A stretch of 64,000 nucleotides of DNA, from the NCBI GenBank assembly GCA_018806985.1, contig JADANN010000383.1, forward strand, positions 310,001 through 374,000. The letters are read 5' to 3'. The notes beneath the pieces are model-generated. The model did no database searches, had not been told where the DNA came from, and was given only the letters and a program-made list of their open reading frames with translations. Below are positions 1 through 58,170 of the stretch, in pieces (positions within the stretch are counted from its first letter, which is position 1; each line of letters begins with the position of its first letter). The position numbers and the translations under genes are program-made. The stretch is from Angiostrongylus vasorum (Eukaryota; Nematoda; Chromadorea; Rhabditida; Metastrongylidae).

Positions 1-11
1 TTATGTTATGA

Positions 12-290
12 TACAAGAAAAAACAACATTATCGTCTTGTACGGCTACAGACAAGTTCCGCTTGTGTACGAACAATGATAACTCGTCCAATTTGTAGCGT
101 CCACGAGCGATATGCTATTCGTTGTAGTGAGTGAAGAAGAAACACAATATTATCGTCTTGTACGGCTGCAGACGAGTTCTTTTTCTGTACGAACGATGAC
201 AACTCGTCCAACTCGTAAAGGGGCTGAGTGAAATGTTAGTCATTGTAATGAGAGAAGAAAAAAAACCCAACATAGTCGCTTTGCACGAAC
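12..290. repeat. Tandem repeat, about 118-bp unit, two to three copies
   Basis: Units beginning near 17, 137 and 251 share a GAAGAAA(A)-type A-run, ATTATCGTCTTGTACGGCT and GATGACAACTCGTCCAA-type segments. The third unit is diverged. No coding function. Confidence 0.65.
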
Positions 291-708
291 GAGAACATCC
301 GTAACAACCCGGCGAAGTAATGCCGCTATTGCTGGAATTGCTCGCGTCCCGAATCGTATCATACGAATACACAAAAAAACGAAACGAGGGAAAAAAGAAC
401 ATTTGACAATCGATGAGAGGACGAGTTTCAGATCTCCTTGAGTGGATTTATACTGATGCCGATTTTTCTTGCTCATTTAGTACATAGTGATAGAAATTCC
501 AGTCTTCACTAAGGAATTCTGTGCAAGGTCCTTATAACAACTACTTTTACTATTACTGTTATAACCATTACGATCGCTGTTGTTATTACTACCGTCCGAT
601 TTTCATTTCTATTCTTAACACTTTTTTCACAAAGAACCAAAAATGTTACGGTGAGCTAGTAATTAATCATCAAAAAGTAAAGCTTAGTATGAGATCTTAT
701 TAAATTAG

Positions 709-984
709 GCGCGTGTGGCGCAGTGGTGGGAGGCGCCCTACAACATACACGTGGAATCGTTCCCTGCGCCCGTGGCTCACCAAGCCTTCCATCTCTTCGG
801 GGTCGGCAAATTGGTACAAGACTTGTCTGGGAGGATAGCAGTACTGGCTTGACACACCGGTAGGCCACCGCGAGTCCCTCGAAGATCAGATATGCATTCA
901 ACCACTTCTAAACAATGCTTCATGAAGTCGAATGCACGGGGCATCCCTAATGGATTGGTCAACGCGAGAGCTTTATCCTTTATT
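709..984 (+). mobile_element. Family A tRNA-headed SINE, near full length
   Basis: Family A consensus, read from many copies here: a head starting GCGCGTGTGGCGCAGTGGT (A-box-like), then GGAATCGATCCC (B-box-like), a central module with AATTGGTACCAGACTTGTCT, then CGATACATCGGTAGGCCACC, AATGCATGGCGCATCCCTCA and a 3' tail of TTTATCC repeats. It has no coding capacity. The polymerase III promoter boxes are inferred. Confidence 0.85.
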
Positions 985-1369
985 TGCTAAATTAAGTTCT
1001 TTTCCTTATATTTTCTAGATTTGCTAAATCCAGCTTTTTATGTAATGCGCACCAAAAGCTAATAACTCATCGAAAGTCTACGGCACCCCTTTATTAGTAG
1101 TATTTTTTGAAGTTATGTTCATACCATCTGAAGTACTTCCTAAGCAGAGAATATGGCAGGAGTTATCAGTGATAATTTATGTTTATCAATATAATGAAGT
1201 CTTCCAATAATGAATTTGTTTTGTGGTTTGTTGCTGGTTAGTACTACCGTTTTTTCTCCTTTGAGAACTCAAGAAACATGTGCTAGGACGGTCTTAGGTG
1301 GTCACCCTCACAAGTTGCGACGTTGTCATCCTTGCAACTACGTATCCTCTAGGAATGTAGGAACTGCTT

Positions 1370-1500
1370 AGATTGATGTGCCCCTAGCTGGGCTAGGCAA
1401 AGTCAAACTCCTTTAATTAAGATGGTGCTGCTGACGGGGTGATGAGACCCTCCATGAAGAATGCGATTCGAGCCCAGGGAACACTTTCCAGTCTTGATGA
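1370..1500 (-). repeat. Family D repeat, fragment
   Basis: Family D, in its own direction, includes GGTTTACCGCCTCATCGTGG, CTGGGTGTCGGGCTGCGATG, ACCACCGTCCTGGTATCAAA, GGCTTAACCAGCAAA and an AAGTATCCAAGTA end. This is a poorly conserved reverse fragment. Confidence 0.4.
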
Positions 1501-1848
1501 GAATGTGTTTCTTTCAACACTAAAATAACTGTTTGCAAGGCAATCGTCGTAGTTTCGATTTGCAGAGATTTTTTTCTGCATTGTTACATTGTCCCTGCAT
1601 TTGTTTTCGTTCGGCGTTCTATAAATGGCCCGTTCGTGAACGTATCAATAATTTTTTTCTAATGTGAGCAACTCGTCCTGAGTGACCTTGTGGCTGGTTT
1701 CAAAATGACCCCGCCCACATTTAAAGTACACTACTATGCACTGTGGTGACGATCTTATGCAGACGACGATTTCGAGGGAGAAGAAAAATTGGATATGAAG
1801 CAAGTTTGACGAGGGAAAAAAGAAAACGACGAGATCGCTTGTGAATAA

Positions 1849-2013
1849 GAATCTCGTCGTGAGAATCGCTCGATCGGCGACGATTTCAATCGCGATCGCG
1901 ATAATAATCGTACGCTACGCCCCGTGATTGGCGTTGACCATCAGGAGCGAATGCGTCGAGATCAGGTCGAGAACGAACGGGCGGCGATTGATATCGGTAT
2001 CGTCGAAAACGAC
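1849..2013 (+). CDS. Candidate 5' coding exon of the ESRP/SYM-2 gene
   Basis: An open frame of 55 codons follows an in-frame TAA at 1846-1848 and ends at a GTGAGG donor at 2014. It is rich in Arg, Asp, Glu and Asn, and an ATG at 1951 could start translation. It ends in phase 0, which fits the phase-0 acceptor at 6623, so it could splice directly to the first secure exon. The local sequence is richer in CG dinucleotides than its surroundings. No family motif identifies it, and it could equally be noncoding or belong to a 5' UTR. Confidence 0.35.
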
Positions 2014-2667
2014 GTGAGGTCCTGAATTTATAAAAGGGTGAGCTATAAAGCTTTTGACGTTGATCAATTCATTAGGGATGCACCATGCGTTCGATGACAT
2101 TAAGTATCCCAGAGATGATTGAATGCATATTTTGTTTATAAAATGACTTGCTGAAGTCTGAAAATGTAATGAGTCAGCATTTTCTTCTTTCTAGACAAGG
2201 CTGAAACCAATTCGACGACCCGAGGTGAAGGGTTGTTTGCCGCCACTGCGCCGCCACACATGCCCTTTAAGATGATCATAGCGATTAAAAATGAAAGAAC
2301 AGTTAAATGTTAGTCGAATTATCGGTCAATAAAATCCTTCGAAAAAAAAGGTTTTTGCAAATCATTTAGTGTAGGGAATGGTTCTTCTGCTCTCACCCTT
2401 ACTATTTTAATCTACTTTCGTCTAACTATCGAAAGATTATGCAAAGTGCGGTAAAAAAAAATAAATTCACAGTGCACACTATAGTGTCTGCACGTGGCGT
2501 TATGCGTTATGGGACACAAAGAGCGTATCACATACCCGACACTCCTATTGTTCTTAGCGAGGGTGTAACCCTAGCAGTACGCTCGTCTGGCCCCGCTAAA
2601 GGTGTCAGAAGTGCTTTGGATAGAAAAACAGTTTCAACAGTCAGTTATGATGAATCATAATGAACAG

Positions 2668-2830
2668 GTAGCGTAGTAGTTAGTGATACCCAGAAAAGCA
2701 TATTTTGCCGTTGGTTCGGTCCCACGCCGTTGGCAAATCGAGACACACATCGTATTCGCGATGCTTGATAGTGTCGAATGCATGGCTCATCCTTAAGGGA
2801 CTGGTCAACACGGGATACTTTATCCTTTCT
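2668..2830 (+). mobile_element. Family A SINE, internally deleted and diverged
   Basis: Keeps a tRNA-like head (TAGCGTAGTAGTTAG, GGTTCGGTCCC) and the 3' part with GTCGAATGCATGGCTCATCC; the central module is mostly missing. Confidence 0.6.
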
Positions 2831-3797
2831 CTTTTAAGTTTTGGTTTAAAGATTTAAAGTTGCTTATCTCAGAAAACAATTGTTTGTCAAACAATTCCCG
2901 TCGCACTTCACTCTTACTCTGGATTTTGAAAGGAATTTTTAAAAAATGAATAGAAAATAGGGGCTATTGTATAAGTGGTTACTCACTGTTACAAAGAGTC
3001 ACTACCGTACATGTCTTAAATATAAGTCTATTGAAGGGAATGAAGGTTTATTTGCTTCCTACAACCATTTTCGTCGAGCAGTACTTGAATATCTTCAAGT
3101 TCAACCCATCATTTAGAAGTTTTTTTTAACAGTTTAGTGAAGTAGATTTTTTAAGGCTTATTGTAAAGCTCCAAGCTCTAATGCAAAAGTATCACAGGTG
3201 TTCCAGACCAATATCAGTCAGTTTCTATTCAATTGTGCCTCCTGTGCTGTTTTCCTGGTCTTAAGAGCTTCCTCTAGAAATCCGCTTTACAAATACGATA
3301 AAGGATGTGGTTGGGATTTACGGTAGTTCTGTGGTCTTCACAACCACAAAAAAGTGTTCGATCGGCATGTTTGAAGTGGTAAATAGTGATCGGGCAAACA
3401 CAAGGTGTCACTCGGTGTGCTGACCCGATTGTACTGCTCCCACGCGCGCTGACTGTCTCGTAATGCAATAAGACTCTAAGCCAAAATTCGCCATTACTCA
3501 CTATCTAGAGGGAGTGGAATGAGCAGGAACAACCTCCACGATAGATTAAGATGGGAAGCTAACATATCAACACTATTCAGAGGTGTTTATTGTAGGGCTA
3601 ATCATTTAAGTGCTGCCTTAGCCAGCAATGCAGTGCACCAGGGAGCAGTACAATATCCCCAATTGGTTTGTGGTGCTAAATTCGAGTTTCATTAACCAAC
3701 TAACTGTTATAGTGAGTAATGAGGACGTTGACTGTCCAGTGATTTGTAGCGACTCTAATGATGCGTACATAGTAATTTTAGATATATGTTGGACATC

Positions 3798-4075
3798 GTG
3801 TAGCGTAGTGATAAAAGGTGCGCTACTGCACACAGTAGATCGTCACTCTGTTTGATCCCTCGTTCCAAGCTCACTAAGCCTTCCATCCATCTGGGGTCGG
3901 CCAGTTGCTGCAAGACCACTCTAGGAGAACAAAAACTTGTTACATCGCTAGGCTTCAGTAAATCATTATACGAACCGAATATGCAGTAATTCACCTTAAC
4001 GATGCTCTACACGGTTGAATGCATAAGCTGTACCTTTCGAGGGTTGATCAACGCCGAATCCTTTGTCGTTTACCA
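3798..4075 (+). mobile_element. Family A SINE, diverged
   Basis: Head TAGCGTAGTGATAAAAGGTG, then CTCACTAAGCCTTCCATCC, and a 3' end with GGTTGATCAACGCCGA. Many substitutions throughout. Confidence 0.65.
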
Positions 4076-5735
4076 TTTTTTTGGTTTTGTTGTTTAAAAA
4101 CTTTTCGAAGCACAGAAGTTGTGAGAGGTTAACTAACCTGGTCGCTGTGTCAGCTATATATGCCACTAACTTAGTTCTTTAATAGGTGTTACTTATTCGT
4201 GATCTCACCCACATAATGGAAAGAAATGTGATGGCTTCTATTGTCAAGTGGGAGACATGAGAAAACCGACGTGGAGCTGGCTAGTGTAGGCTAATCTTAA
4301 CTTCTTCGAGTCACAACTTTTAACTATCTTCTTAGGCCAACCGTCATTTAACCTCGAGATTAATAATCAATACTTTCTTGGATTACTGAGCTATCACGAG
4401 GTTGATAAAGATTTTTATCAGGCTGACATCTCGACGTTAGTATCTTTCTTTTTTCTAACTTCATGTTGGCTGAATATTCCGAGAAAATGTTAACTTTTTA
4501 AGTGGTCTTTAGTGCAGTTTACTCCATCATTATTTTTTTGTTGTTTTGAAGGCTAATCTACCAAATGATTCACTCATTTTGTTGCATTAAAAAAATCAAA
4601 GCATACTTCATCATCCCAAGAATATTATTTAAAAAAAATCTTACACTGTTTGTTGTTCAATGATACGTAAGGTGACGCAACGTAGGGAAGAAACACTATT
4701 GAAAACCCCGTCGATGAACTGATTTGACCACAAACCAAGGATCGAATGTCATCGAACGATGTTAGTGCTCCACCTTCTTAAGACTGTTTAGTTTATCCAA
4801 ACAGTAGGATGTTTGTTTTCTGTTCAACTGTGTCTTATTTGACTGCGATTTAATCAGCTTTTTATTGGTTAACTTTTCATGCCCACTAGAATCTGAAGGA
4901 CTAAGAAGTGTGCGTTAGACACAAGCAATCCGGACAACTAGAGCAAAGAAGTCGGAATGCTAATGACTGCTATTTGTGTACCCGTTTTGTGCTAGATGTC
5001 ATCGTTGAGATTCTTGTTCACGCTGGTTGATGTAGTTTGGCATCACTATGTAGACGTTTCTTTATGATGTTGCGAAAAAAGAGAAGAAAATAACGTCAGC
5101 AAGGATGAATACAGTATACTGATCGATGTTGTGACTTAATTCTTTTGGAAGCCAATGTTTCCTTGCGCAGACAATGTCTCTGGAAAACGTTAAGAGTTGA
5201 TCAATGCCTTAGGGCTATGCACTGAAATCTACTCGCAATATACTTTCAACGAACCTCTATGTATATCTGACGTTAGTCAAAATGACTTGTTATTGCGTGG
5301 CGGTATATCACGCCGTCGATTTTTATCCTCCCAGCAAATTTGACGCAAATTGGAGGACCCAGGCGAACACATAATCTATGTAATTGTTAGGAACTGCCAA
5401 GCAATCTATAATACTAACAAAGATCTATTATATAAATGAGCGCCACTTTCACGGCTTGAAGAATTCCGGGATAAAACCGGTGGCCTTATGTGTAGCTCAT
5501 GGCAGCTCTAACCACTTAACTGCATGGGACCTGTGGAAGAAAAAAAAACGTTAAATTGGAAAATAATATACTGGGGTACGATGGTTGTTGCCTTTGTGGC
5601 TGATAACTGGTAACGCTTACACTGTCACTTCGGTTCGGCTGTCAATCTTCATCGCTGTCTCATCTCCACCGTGTTCTTTTCGAAGCGGGGTTACTCCGAG
5701 AAGTTCAGAATCAGAACTGCAGGAATGAATCAGTC

Positions 5736-5782
5736 ATCGTCATGCACTATTTATGGGACCATGCATGATTTATGACTTTATC
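5736..5782. repeat. Short dispersed repeat with internal palindrome
   Basis: TCATGCACTATTTATGGGAC with CATGCATGATTTATGA recurs at 7103-7143, one mismatch apart. The ATGCACT..CATGCAT arms are partly palindromic. Confidence 0.6.
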
Positions 5783-5997
5783 TAATGAACCACCGTTTGA
5801 TGCAATTTTCAATTGTTTGCCAGTAAATGTTAAGTGAAGTTATCAGTTCCTCCTAGACGCTCATTGAATCCTCGCGTAAACTTTAGAGCAAAAACAAAAA
5901 ATACACTGAAATGGCGGTTTCTCACTTTAAGTCCCATTTCAAGCAGCTCGAAGGTTAATGTACTTTCCTTCATTGATAAGCTAACACGAGCTTTTTT

Positions 5998-6296
5998 AAA
6001 GGATAAAGGATAAAGGATAAAGGATAAAGCTCACGGCGTTGATCAATCCCTAAGGGATGCGCCATGCATTGGACTTCATTAAGCATCGTTTGGAGGTGAT
6101 CGAATGCAGATCTGGCCTGTAGAATGACTTGCGGTGGCCTACTGATATATCGAGCCAATGCTGCTATCCTTCCCAGACCGGTCTGGTACAAATTTATCGA
6201 CCCCGGAGGGGTGGAAGGCTTGGTGGGCCATGGGCGCGTGGATCGATTCTACGTGTGTGCCACAGTGACGCTTCCAACCACTGCGCCACATGCGCC
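5998..6296 (-). mobile_element. Family A SINE with expanded tail repeat
   Basis: Reverse orientation. Its tail is four tandem AAAGGAT units at about 5998-6028, the clearest example of the family's 7-bp tail microsatellite. The head reads out at 6296. Confidence 0.85.
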
Positions 6297-6622
6297 TACG
6301 AGCTTCTTACCAAACATTTATTCCGCTAACCTTTCGAGACCTTCCTTTTCTTTAGAGTCAACGAAGAAAAGTACATCTGCCTATACTTTGTAGTGTACTG
6401 AAGTATCTACGACTATTCATACTGAAATTTGAAAGCCAGTTTACAGTAATGATTTCTAGTCAATTTTTTTGCTCTTTGACTCATTTTCTTATAGTAAGAT
6501 ATGATGTTATCAATTTCCATTGGAAGCACATACCACATTTCAAAAAGTTGTATATCGACAAAGTGTTTTTTCTTTCTTTAAATAAGGTATTACAAGAGAT
6601 CTATTCCGCTTCTACTCTGTAG

Positions 6623-52140
<45,518 letters not shown>

Positions 52141-53045
52141 AGAATAGCGTTTACCTATTTAGAATTATACTTCTAGCATCGTTACAGCGTTTTTTTCAAA
52201 ACTGCGCCCGGTCATCGAAGTTTCACTGTCGTCCCATTCCAATGCTACTTTGTAGAATGACTATATTTAGTTAACAACAGCTCACATGTAATTTTATATG
52301 CTTGTGAAGAATTCCAAACCCTGAAGTATACACGAAACGCTAAGCTTTTTTTTCCTAAAAAAACATGTCCTGTATGCGCTCAATATTTTACGAAGAACTT
52401 TAGGGCGCATATTATCTAATCATCACTTAGTGTTGTTAACCACTTTAATTCAAAATCTTTCCGACGTTTAACGTAACCTCAAATTCGTGCAACTCTCAAT
52501 AATGCATATCGATCGATGCGCGATTTTTGGGACATGTTAAGTATCGTTACCCTCATATTCTTGTTCAAAAGTTCGTCCGTACTTTTTTTCTTCTTTTCTC
52601 TTTCATTCTTTTTCTGACACCTTGCCGTTTCAAGCGTATTCTCTTGATACATGCCAAAAAGCGAACGACGACATTAGAGCAGCATAAATACACATGATTC
52701 CTTATCTTACTTGTAAAGAACACACTATTCTCCCAGAATACACGTGTCTCCTCCATCAGTGTGATATGTAACGTCTTAGATATGTGCCTAAATAAGGAGT
52801 TTATTTTGCGAGTAATAGTAGTGTGCGAGATCAATCGGTTTTCGTTTGATGTGATCTATTCTGTCGATCGATATTTTGTTTTATTTCACTCGGCATTCAT
52901 AAACGCCGTTACAGCTGTGATTTTACAAGTGTCCTCAACTCTTCTTTTCTAAAATGCCTTTGTTGCGCATAACGCGCTCCGCAATTGTCATCTACGTGTG
53001 ATATTTATTTACAAATTGTTCTTTAAATAATAATCGTTCAATAAA
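52141..53045 (+). promoter_or_regulatory. Probable 3' UTR and poly(A) signal of the ESRP/SYM-2 gene
   Basis: No coding exon is seen after the stop. The first good AATAAA lies at 53040-53045, implying a 3' UTR of roughly 900 nt. This is inferred from the hexamer only. Confidence 0.45.
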
Positions 53046-53261
53046 TACGTAGAACACTATGAAGTTATGCGTGATATATACGGGAGTCGATATATCGTCT
53101 TATTCCTTAGGTGATCTGATTCATCGCGGCTTACAATCCTCACGCTTCATCCTTTATTGGAACTGATTTGCCATATGTGAAATAACATACAATCTGAAAA
53201 TATCGAGAGCTTCCACTGTTGTTGTTTTTGTTTATTGATTCATGCGTTCCATGGTGACCAT

Positions 53262-53548
53262 CGCGCTTGTAGCGCAGTTCTAAAAGGTGCCCTCTAATAT
53301 AATCAGGTCTTTGGTTCAATCTGGGGTTCGGACAATTCAAGCGTTCAATCTCTCCGTAATCAACAAACCTAAACCTAACTTGCCTGGGACGATGGGAACA
53401 TGATCTTATCTACCGGTAATCCTCACGGACTCCACAAGTAGTTGTACAGGTCAAGTATGCATCCAACCGCCACTACAATACTAGGGAATGGAGTCGAATG
53501 CATGATGCATTTCTAGAGGATTGGTCGACACGGAGTGTTTTGTTCTGT
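53262..53548 (+). mobile_element. Family A SINE, diverged
   Basis: Head CGCGCTTGTAGCGCAGTTCT; 3' part GAGTCGAATGCATGATGCAT. It faces a reverse copy 75 bp downstream. Confidence 0.65.
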
Positions 53549-53621
53549 ACCTCTAATACTGAGTAGCGGTGAGGGTGTGTCTACGCGAAGTTTAAAACCA
53601 ATCTTATCATTACCGATCAAA

Positions 53622-53895
53622 AAGAATAAAGTTGTCGGCGTGATGAATCCCTGAGGGATGCGCCATGCTCTCAGTTTCATCAAAGGTCGTTTGAAATGAT
53701 TGAATGCATATCTGGCCTATACAATGACTCGCGGTGGCCTACCGATCTATCCGCCCAATGCAACTATCCATCCAAACAGATCTGGTACCAATTCGTCGAT
53801 ACGAGAAGAGTAACGGAAGGCTCGGTGAGCCTGGGCTTGGGATTGAACCCATGTGTAGTGCAGGCCACATCAAAGCAAAGCACTACATGCACCCT
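53622..53895 (-). mobile_element. Family A SINE
   Basis: Reverse orientation with a clear CATATCTGGCCTATACAATG and GCGGTGGCCTACCGATC; forms a tail-to-tail pair with the copy at 53262-53548. Confidence 0.75.
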
Positions 53896-54046
53896 ATCAT
53901 TGTTGATACGGATGACATAAATAGAATATTAAGCCTAGGTAAATATGTGCTCCTTAATTCGAGTTTACACTGTCACTGTGTTCCTCGATTTCTCTGGATG
54001 TAGGACAATATCAGAAATAACTCCGATTTCAGTGCCTTTTAGCCAA

Positions 54047-54196
54047 CTATGCTACAGCTGACAGCTTGTTTCTCGGCACTTTCTTAGGAACACCTTTCTT
54101 TCCAGTCTTTTTGTTGGATGCAAGGATTCGTGTTCTAATAGGTGCAGCAAGTTGTAGTACGAACTTTCTTCGACGAATAAAAGCAACGCCCACCTC
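54047..54196 (-). CDS. Candidate terminal coding exon, unknown basic protein
   Basis: On the minus strand a TTGTAG acceptor is followed by exactly 50 in-frame codons ending in TAG. The peptide is strongly basic (VAFIRRRKFVLQLAAPIR, then KKTGKKGVPKKVPRNKL) and free of repeat-derived sequence. It looks like the C-terminal exon of a real gene, but I recognise no family and could not find the preceding exon with confidence. A chance open frame remains possible. Confidence 0.35.
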   Translation of the reverse strand, partial: EVGVAFIRRRKFVLQLAAPIRTRILASNKKTGKKGVPKKVPRNKLSAVA

Positions 54197-54349
54197 CTAC
54201 AATATAATCCGTTTTAAATAGAAACCTGCTTCAATACGCATTTTGGTTAACTCTAAAGAAACAAAACAAAAAAATATTTGGAAATATATCTGTCAAGGCT
54301 GATTTAGTTCTGCTTTATGTACTATTTGGTTGTTACTTACATGATGTTT

Positions 54350-54740
54350 CAATTGTTTTACGGCTTCATCATGGCGAGGTGGTGTTTTAAGGTTTAAATT
54401 TTGATGCAGAATAAAGAGTTCAACTCCTCATAGAAAACTCATAGCTGTGAAGCTAGTCAACATTTCTAATCGAAAATAGTAAATCATCGGCAAGAATCGC
54501 TGCCGCCATGAAGAAAAAACACCAAGGACAAGGATCAAAGCTCCTTTCTACTCACAACCACCCTCTAAGCTGACGAATGCTTGCGGTGACGACTTGTGCA
54601 AGTAAAACGGAAAAAAAGCTTGCTCAATCAACGAAGTCATGAAGATGCTTCCCAGATATCTGAGTAACTAGAAAACTCTGGCCATTGGCAACTAGCCATT
54701 TGAGGTAGCCTTCAAGCCACACGCAATCTAGCGAGTCCCT
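54350..54740 (+). repeat. Family D repeat, old copy
   Basis: The start ACGGCTTCATCATGGCGAGG and scattered body matches; heavily diverged. Confidence 0.4.
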
Positions 54741-54773
54741 ACATTCCTAATTAAGAAAAATAATATCGAGCAA

Positions 54774-55038
54774 CGGGTGCATGTAATGCAATTGTCAGAG
54801 GCTTCCAAACACATGGGATCAATCTCAGTGCCCTGGAATCACCAAGCCCTCGTTCCCACCGAGCTCGGCTGCCAGACTTGTCTGGGAGGATAGCAGCACT
54901 AGCTCAATACATTGGTAGGCCACCGTGAGTCATTGTAAAGGCCAGATATGCATTCAGTAAGCTCTAGGAAGCTCTTTGAAATCGAATGCACGATGCATCG
55001 TTCAGGGACTGATCAACGCGTAATGTGTTATTCTTAAA
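54774..55038 (+). mobile_element. Family A SINE
   Basis: Weak head (GGGTGCATGTAATGCAATTG), strong central module (GCCAGACTTGTCTGGGAGGA) and 3' half. Confidence 0.75.
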
Positions 55039-55744
55039 CATTGGTCAAGAAAGCAAAACTGCAAGTCGAACGACACACTAATGACGTCCACTGACACCGC
55101 TACCATTTATCCTTTATGTATTTGATAATGCTAATGTAATATATCCATAAATAATGAACGTCGTAATCCAATTCCCATTCACCTCGTTTCCTTCGTTCAA
55201 GTATTTCACTGACCGTTCCGTAGTAGGTTAGTGAGGCACGTATCGTTCCCGGATCAAAAAATCATGGACAGCTACTAATACTAAAGTCAACACTTATTAC
55301 AATTTTCAGCACTTGTTTACACTTAACTGGTAAGGTTTAACGCTTCATAGCGATATTGTGTTATTAATAGATCTAGTTGCCGAACTGCGCCGCAGAACAT
55401 GAAGGTCGTAATCCAACAAAATCATACGAGGAGTTCAAAATTTCCATCCAGGAGTGGAGCTAAGAACATAATATCTGGGCGACTGCTGTAAACTACCCGT
55501 GCCTAATGAAATATATATAGCTATGAATTCCAGAATATTCTTGAGAGACGAGCGATTGTCAAAAATGTCCTCGGTTTGAAACTGTATATTCGTAGGAGCA
55601 GCACAAAAAAAAATGAATCCAGTTGAAAACACACTGTACAAGGTAAAGTGGTGTTAAGATGACAATACCGACACAGAAATGTATTTATTGGTCTGATTGC
55701 TTGAGTCGTCGTTCTGTATGACTTGACCTCAACAATCTAACGAG

Positions 55745-56135
55745 TAAAAAATTTAGTCATCCAACGGTTTGCCGCCTGATCGTGGCTAGGTGGTGTTCAC
55801 GTGTGTTGGGCTGCGATGTGTAAGTGGGATATTTATTCCTCCGGCAAGGTCTTCCAAGCGCAGAAGTCTGCCGTCTCCATCCGGAAGCCTAGATAAGAGT
55901 TAACCATTACCTAAGGTTATTCACCACTGTCCTGGTATCAAAATAGTCGCATGTTTGAAACGTCCCTCTGATTCATAAGGGAGTGACTGTGGTGACGACC
56001 TAAGGAAGACTTTGGCCAGGCTGACCTCGTAACTCCAGGGAACCGCAATGACTAAACCAGCAAAACTCCGAAACAATGGAAGTTATGCTGGGCCCGCACA
56101 ATCAGTGAAGATGAGCCATCCAAGCATCCAAATAA
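55745..56135 (+). repeat. Family D repeat
   Basis: Forward body copy from CAACGGTTTGCCGCCTGATC to CATCCAAGCATCCAAATAAG. Confidence 0.83.
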
Positions 56136-56534
56136 GTACTAATACAGTAGTCGTAATAATAATGTACGATAATTGTTTGAACTAAAATGGCTAGCGCTCA
56201 GAATTCGGCGTTCATTTTTTTTTGTAACATCTACATCGAAATGAGCGAACAGCTCCACTGTCTTTACTTCATAAAACATTGTGACGGTATCGCTCAAAAG
56301 CGTTCAGCTGAAAAGCGAAACAACCAGTCGAAAGTAACATATCTTACAAAGGAAACCAGTTTCGATACCATGTAATAGTAAAAAAACGTGAAAAGATCGA
56401 CATGCTTGAAAATCTTAGGTTGAGGAAATTTTAAAAGGCTGGAAAAAATCAAAAAATTTGTCTATGAATCATCCAGAATCAGGCTCATTTGCTGCTCACT
56501 TGTTTTACTTATTTCTGCGCGTTATTTCGTAATT

Positions 56535-56806
56535 CCGAGTACTTGTCGAGCAGTAAGTGGTTAGAGGCATCTTCCATGTTCCCCGGTTGAATGATGCGTC
56601 TCGGGCAAACCAAGCACTCCGTCCTTACGAGTTTGGCGAATTGGCACTAGAGCTGTTAGGGAGAATATAAACACTGATTTGATATACTGGCAACCTTCAA
56701 TAACACACTATATGGGTCAAATATGCATACCGTCACTTCTACGATATTTTAAGATTGGAACGCATAGCGTTAGAGGATTGACCAACAACAGACCGCTGCT
56801 TCTCCT
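56535..56806 (+). mobile_element. Family A SINE, diverged
   Basis: Head GAGCAGTAAGTGGTTAGAGG, then AATTGGCACTAGAGC and a decayed 3' half. Confidence 0.55.
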
Positions 56807-57639
56807 TGTTTTTAATAAAGTGGTGGTCATTTGGTGGTTACCTCCTAGTTCTAAGTAACCTTACAAGTCTGCGGAAAACAAATGAATTGATTTTAACAGT
56901 TCATTGTGGGAACATTATGATAACGATAAGCCTCGAATGGTTAGCTTCTCCAGCATTGTTGCATAGTAGTTACTAAATTAGGTGACTACTAACTAGGAAA
57001 CTGAATTAACCTTCCCAAATCTCGCCATCTAGCACAGACTACCGTGGATCAGCTTGGGGATGTTACACTCTACAAGCCGCTGACTTTTTCTCACATTTGA
57101 TAATGAGGTGGCAAAACAGCGACCTGTTTCATATTTCGATAACTTCAGAAAGCAACAAACACCTTTAGAGAACAAGGGAACCATGAAAGCAAGTGCATGC
57201 AAGACAACGCAATAACGATGAAGATGAAGCAAAAGAAGCTAATGGGCACAGAAGAAGAGGTAATCGTATGAATTTCAAAAGGTCTTATTTGGATGTATTG
57301 AGTACTCTCTCACTTCCAGTTAGATCTAGTTAACCTGATAATATCTAGAATCATAGAATATACCACATTGGTGTCAGAAGAATCTGGCTAGAAATGTTTT
57401 CAAAACGAAAAAAAAGTTCGCGTTTTAGATAGCAAAGGAAGCAATTAGTGAGACAAATTCTAATTATTCAAAATTCTGCCTCATTTTAAAGGATATTATC
57501 AACTATCCAATCTAAAAACTCTGCCTAACCGATACTGAAACCTCCGAGTACTTTTACCACGTACTAACTGGATTCTTGAAAAATCAATTCTACTTTTAGT
57601 TGTGTGAGTTCCTAGCACACTTTTCTTAAAAATGTAACA

Positions 57640-58170
57640 CTGTATTTTTTACAGAATCCTAAGCGACCTAGACCTCGAACTTGCTCTTGAAATTATGGAT
57701 GCATCCAAATATCGAAAATAAACTTGAAACAATCAACTATGCCGCAAAAGAAAACTCACTCCGTAATCAGTAACCCTCCTGACGTTTTACCGCCTCATCG
57801 TGGCTGCGAGGTGTTCCTGGGTGTCGGACTGCGATGTACAGCGGTGGATTCATCCCCTGGCAGGGTCTCCCAAGCTGAGGAGGAGTCCGGCCTTTCCATC
57901 ACGAATCCTAGCTAAAAGTAAACCAATACCAGGATTCACCACCGTCCTGGTATCAAAGTCGCATGGTGACAAATCTCCCTCTGATCCACAACAGCTTCGA
58001 CTGCCTGTCGTGGTGACAATCTGGGGCAGACTTTGGCTAGGCTGTCTTCTGGATTCCAGGGAACCACAATGGCTTAACCAGCAAATCTCCGAAAAATGGT
58101 GATCATGCTGGGGTCCGCACAACCAGTAAAGAAGGGCCGTTTAAGTATCAAGTAACTATCAAGTAATCAG
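57640..58170 (+). repeat. Family D repeat, long form (leader type 2)
   Basis: Forward copy with the same leader as 20020-20530 (TTTTTTACAGAATCCTA, then TTGAAATTATGGATGC), and an AAGTATCAAGTAACTATCAA end. Confidence 0.85.

Larger units (their letters stand above)
2014..6622 (+). other. Upstream region of the ESRP gene
   Basis: Apart from three family A SINEs and short repeats, 4.1-5.9 kb shows no coding motif, no recognised repeat and no convincing splice-bounded exon. Missing N-terminal exons of the ESRP gene could be hidden here or before the window. Confidence 0.5.

Noticed and set aside
5633..5760. Open stretch considered as a missing N-terminal ESRP exon
   Set aside because: Peptide content does not match the family N terminus and splice sites are poor.
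5998..6028. Short tandem array considered as a CRISPR or satellite
   Set aside because: It is the AAAGGAT-type tail of a family A SINE; there are no spacers and the context is eukaryotic.
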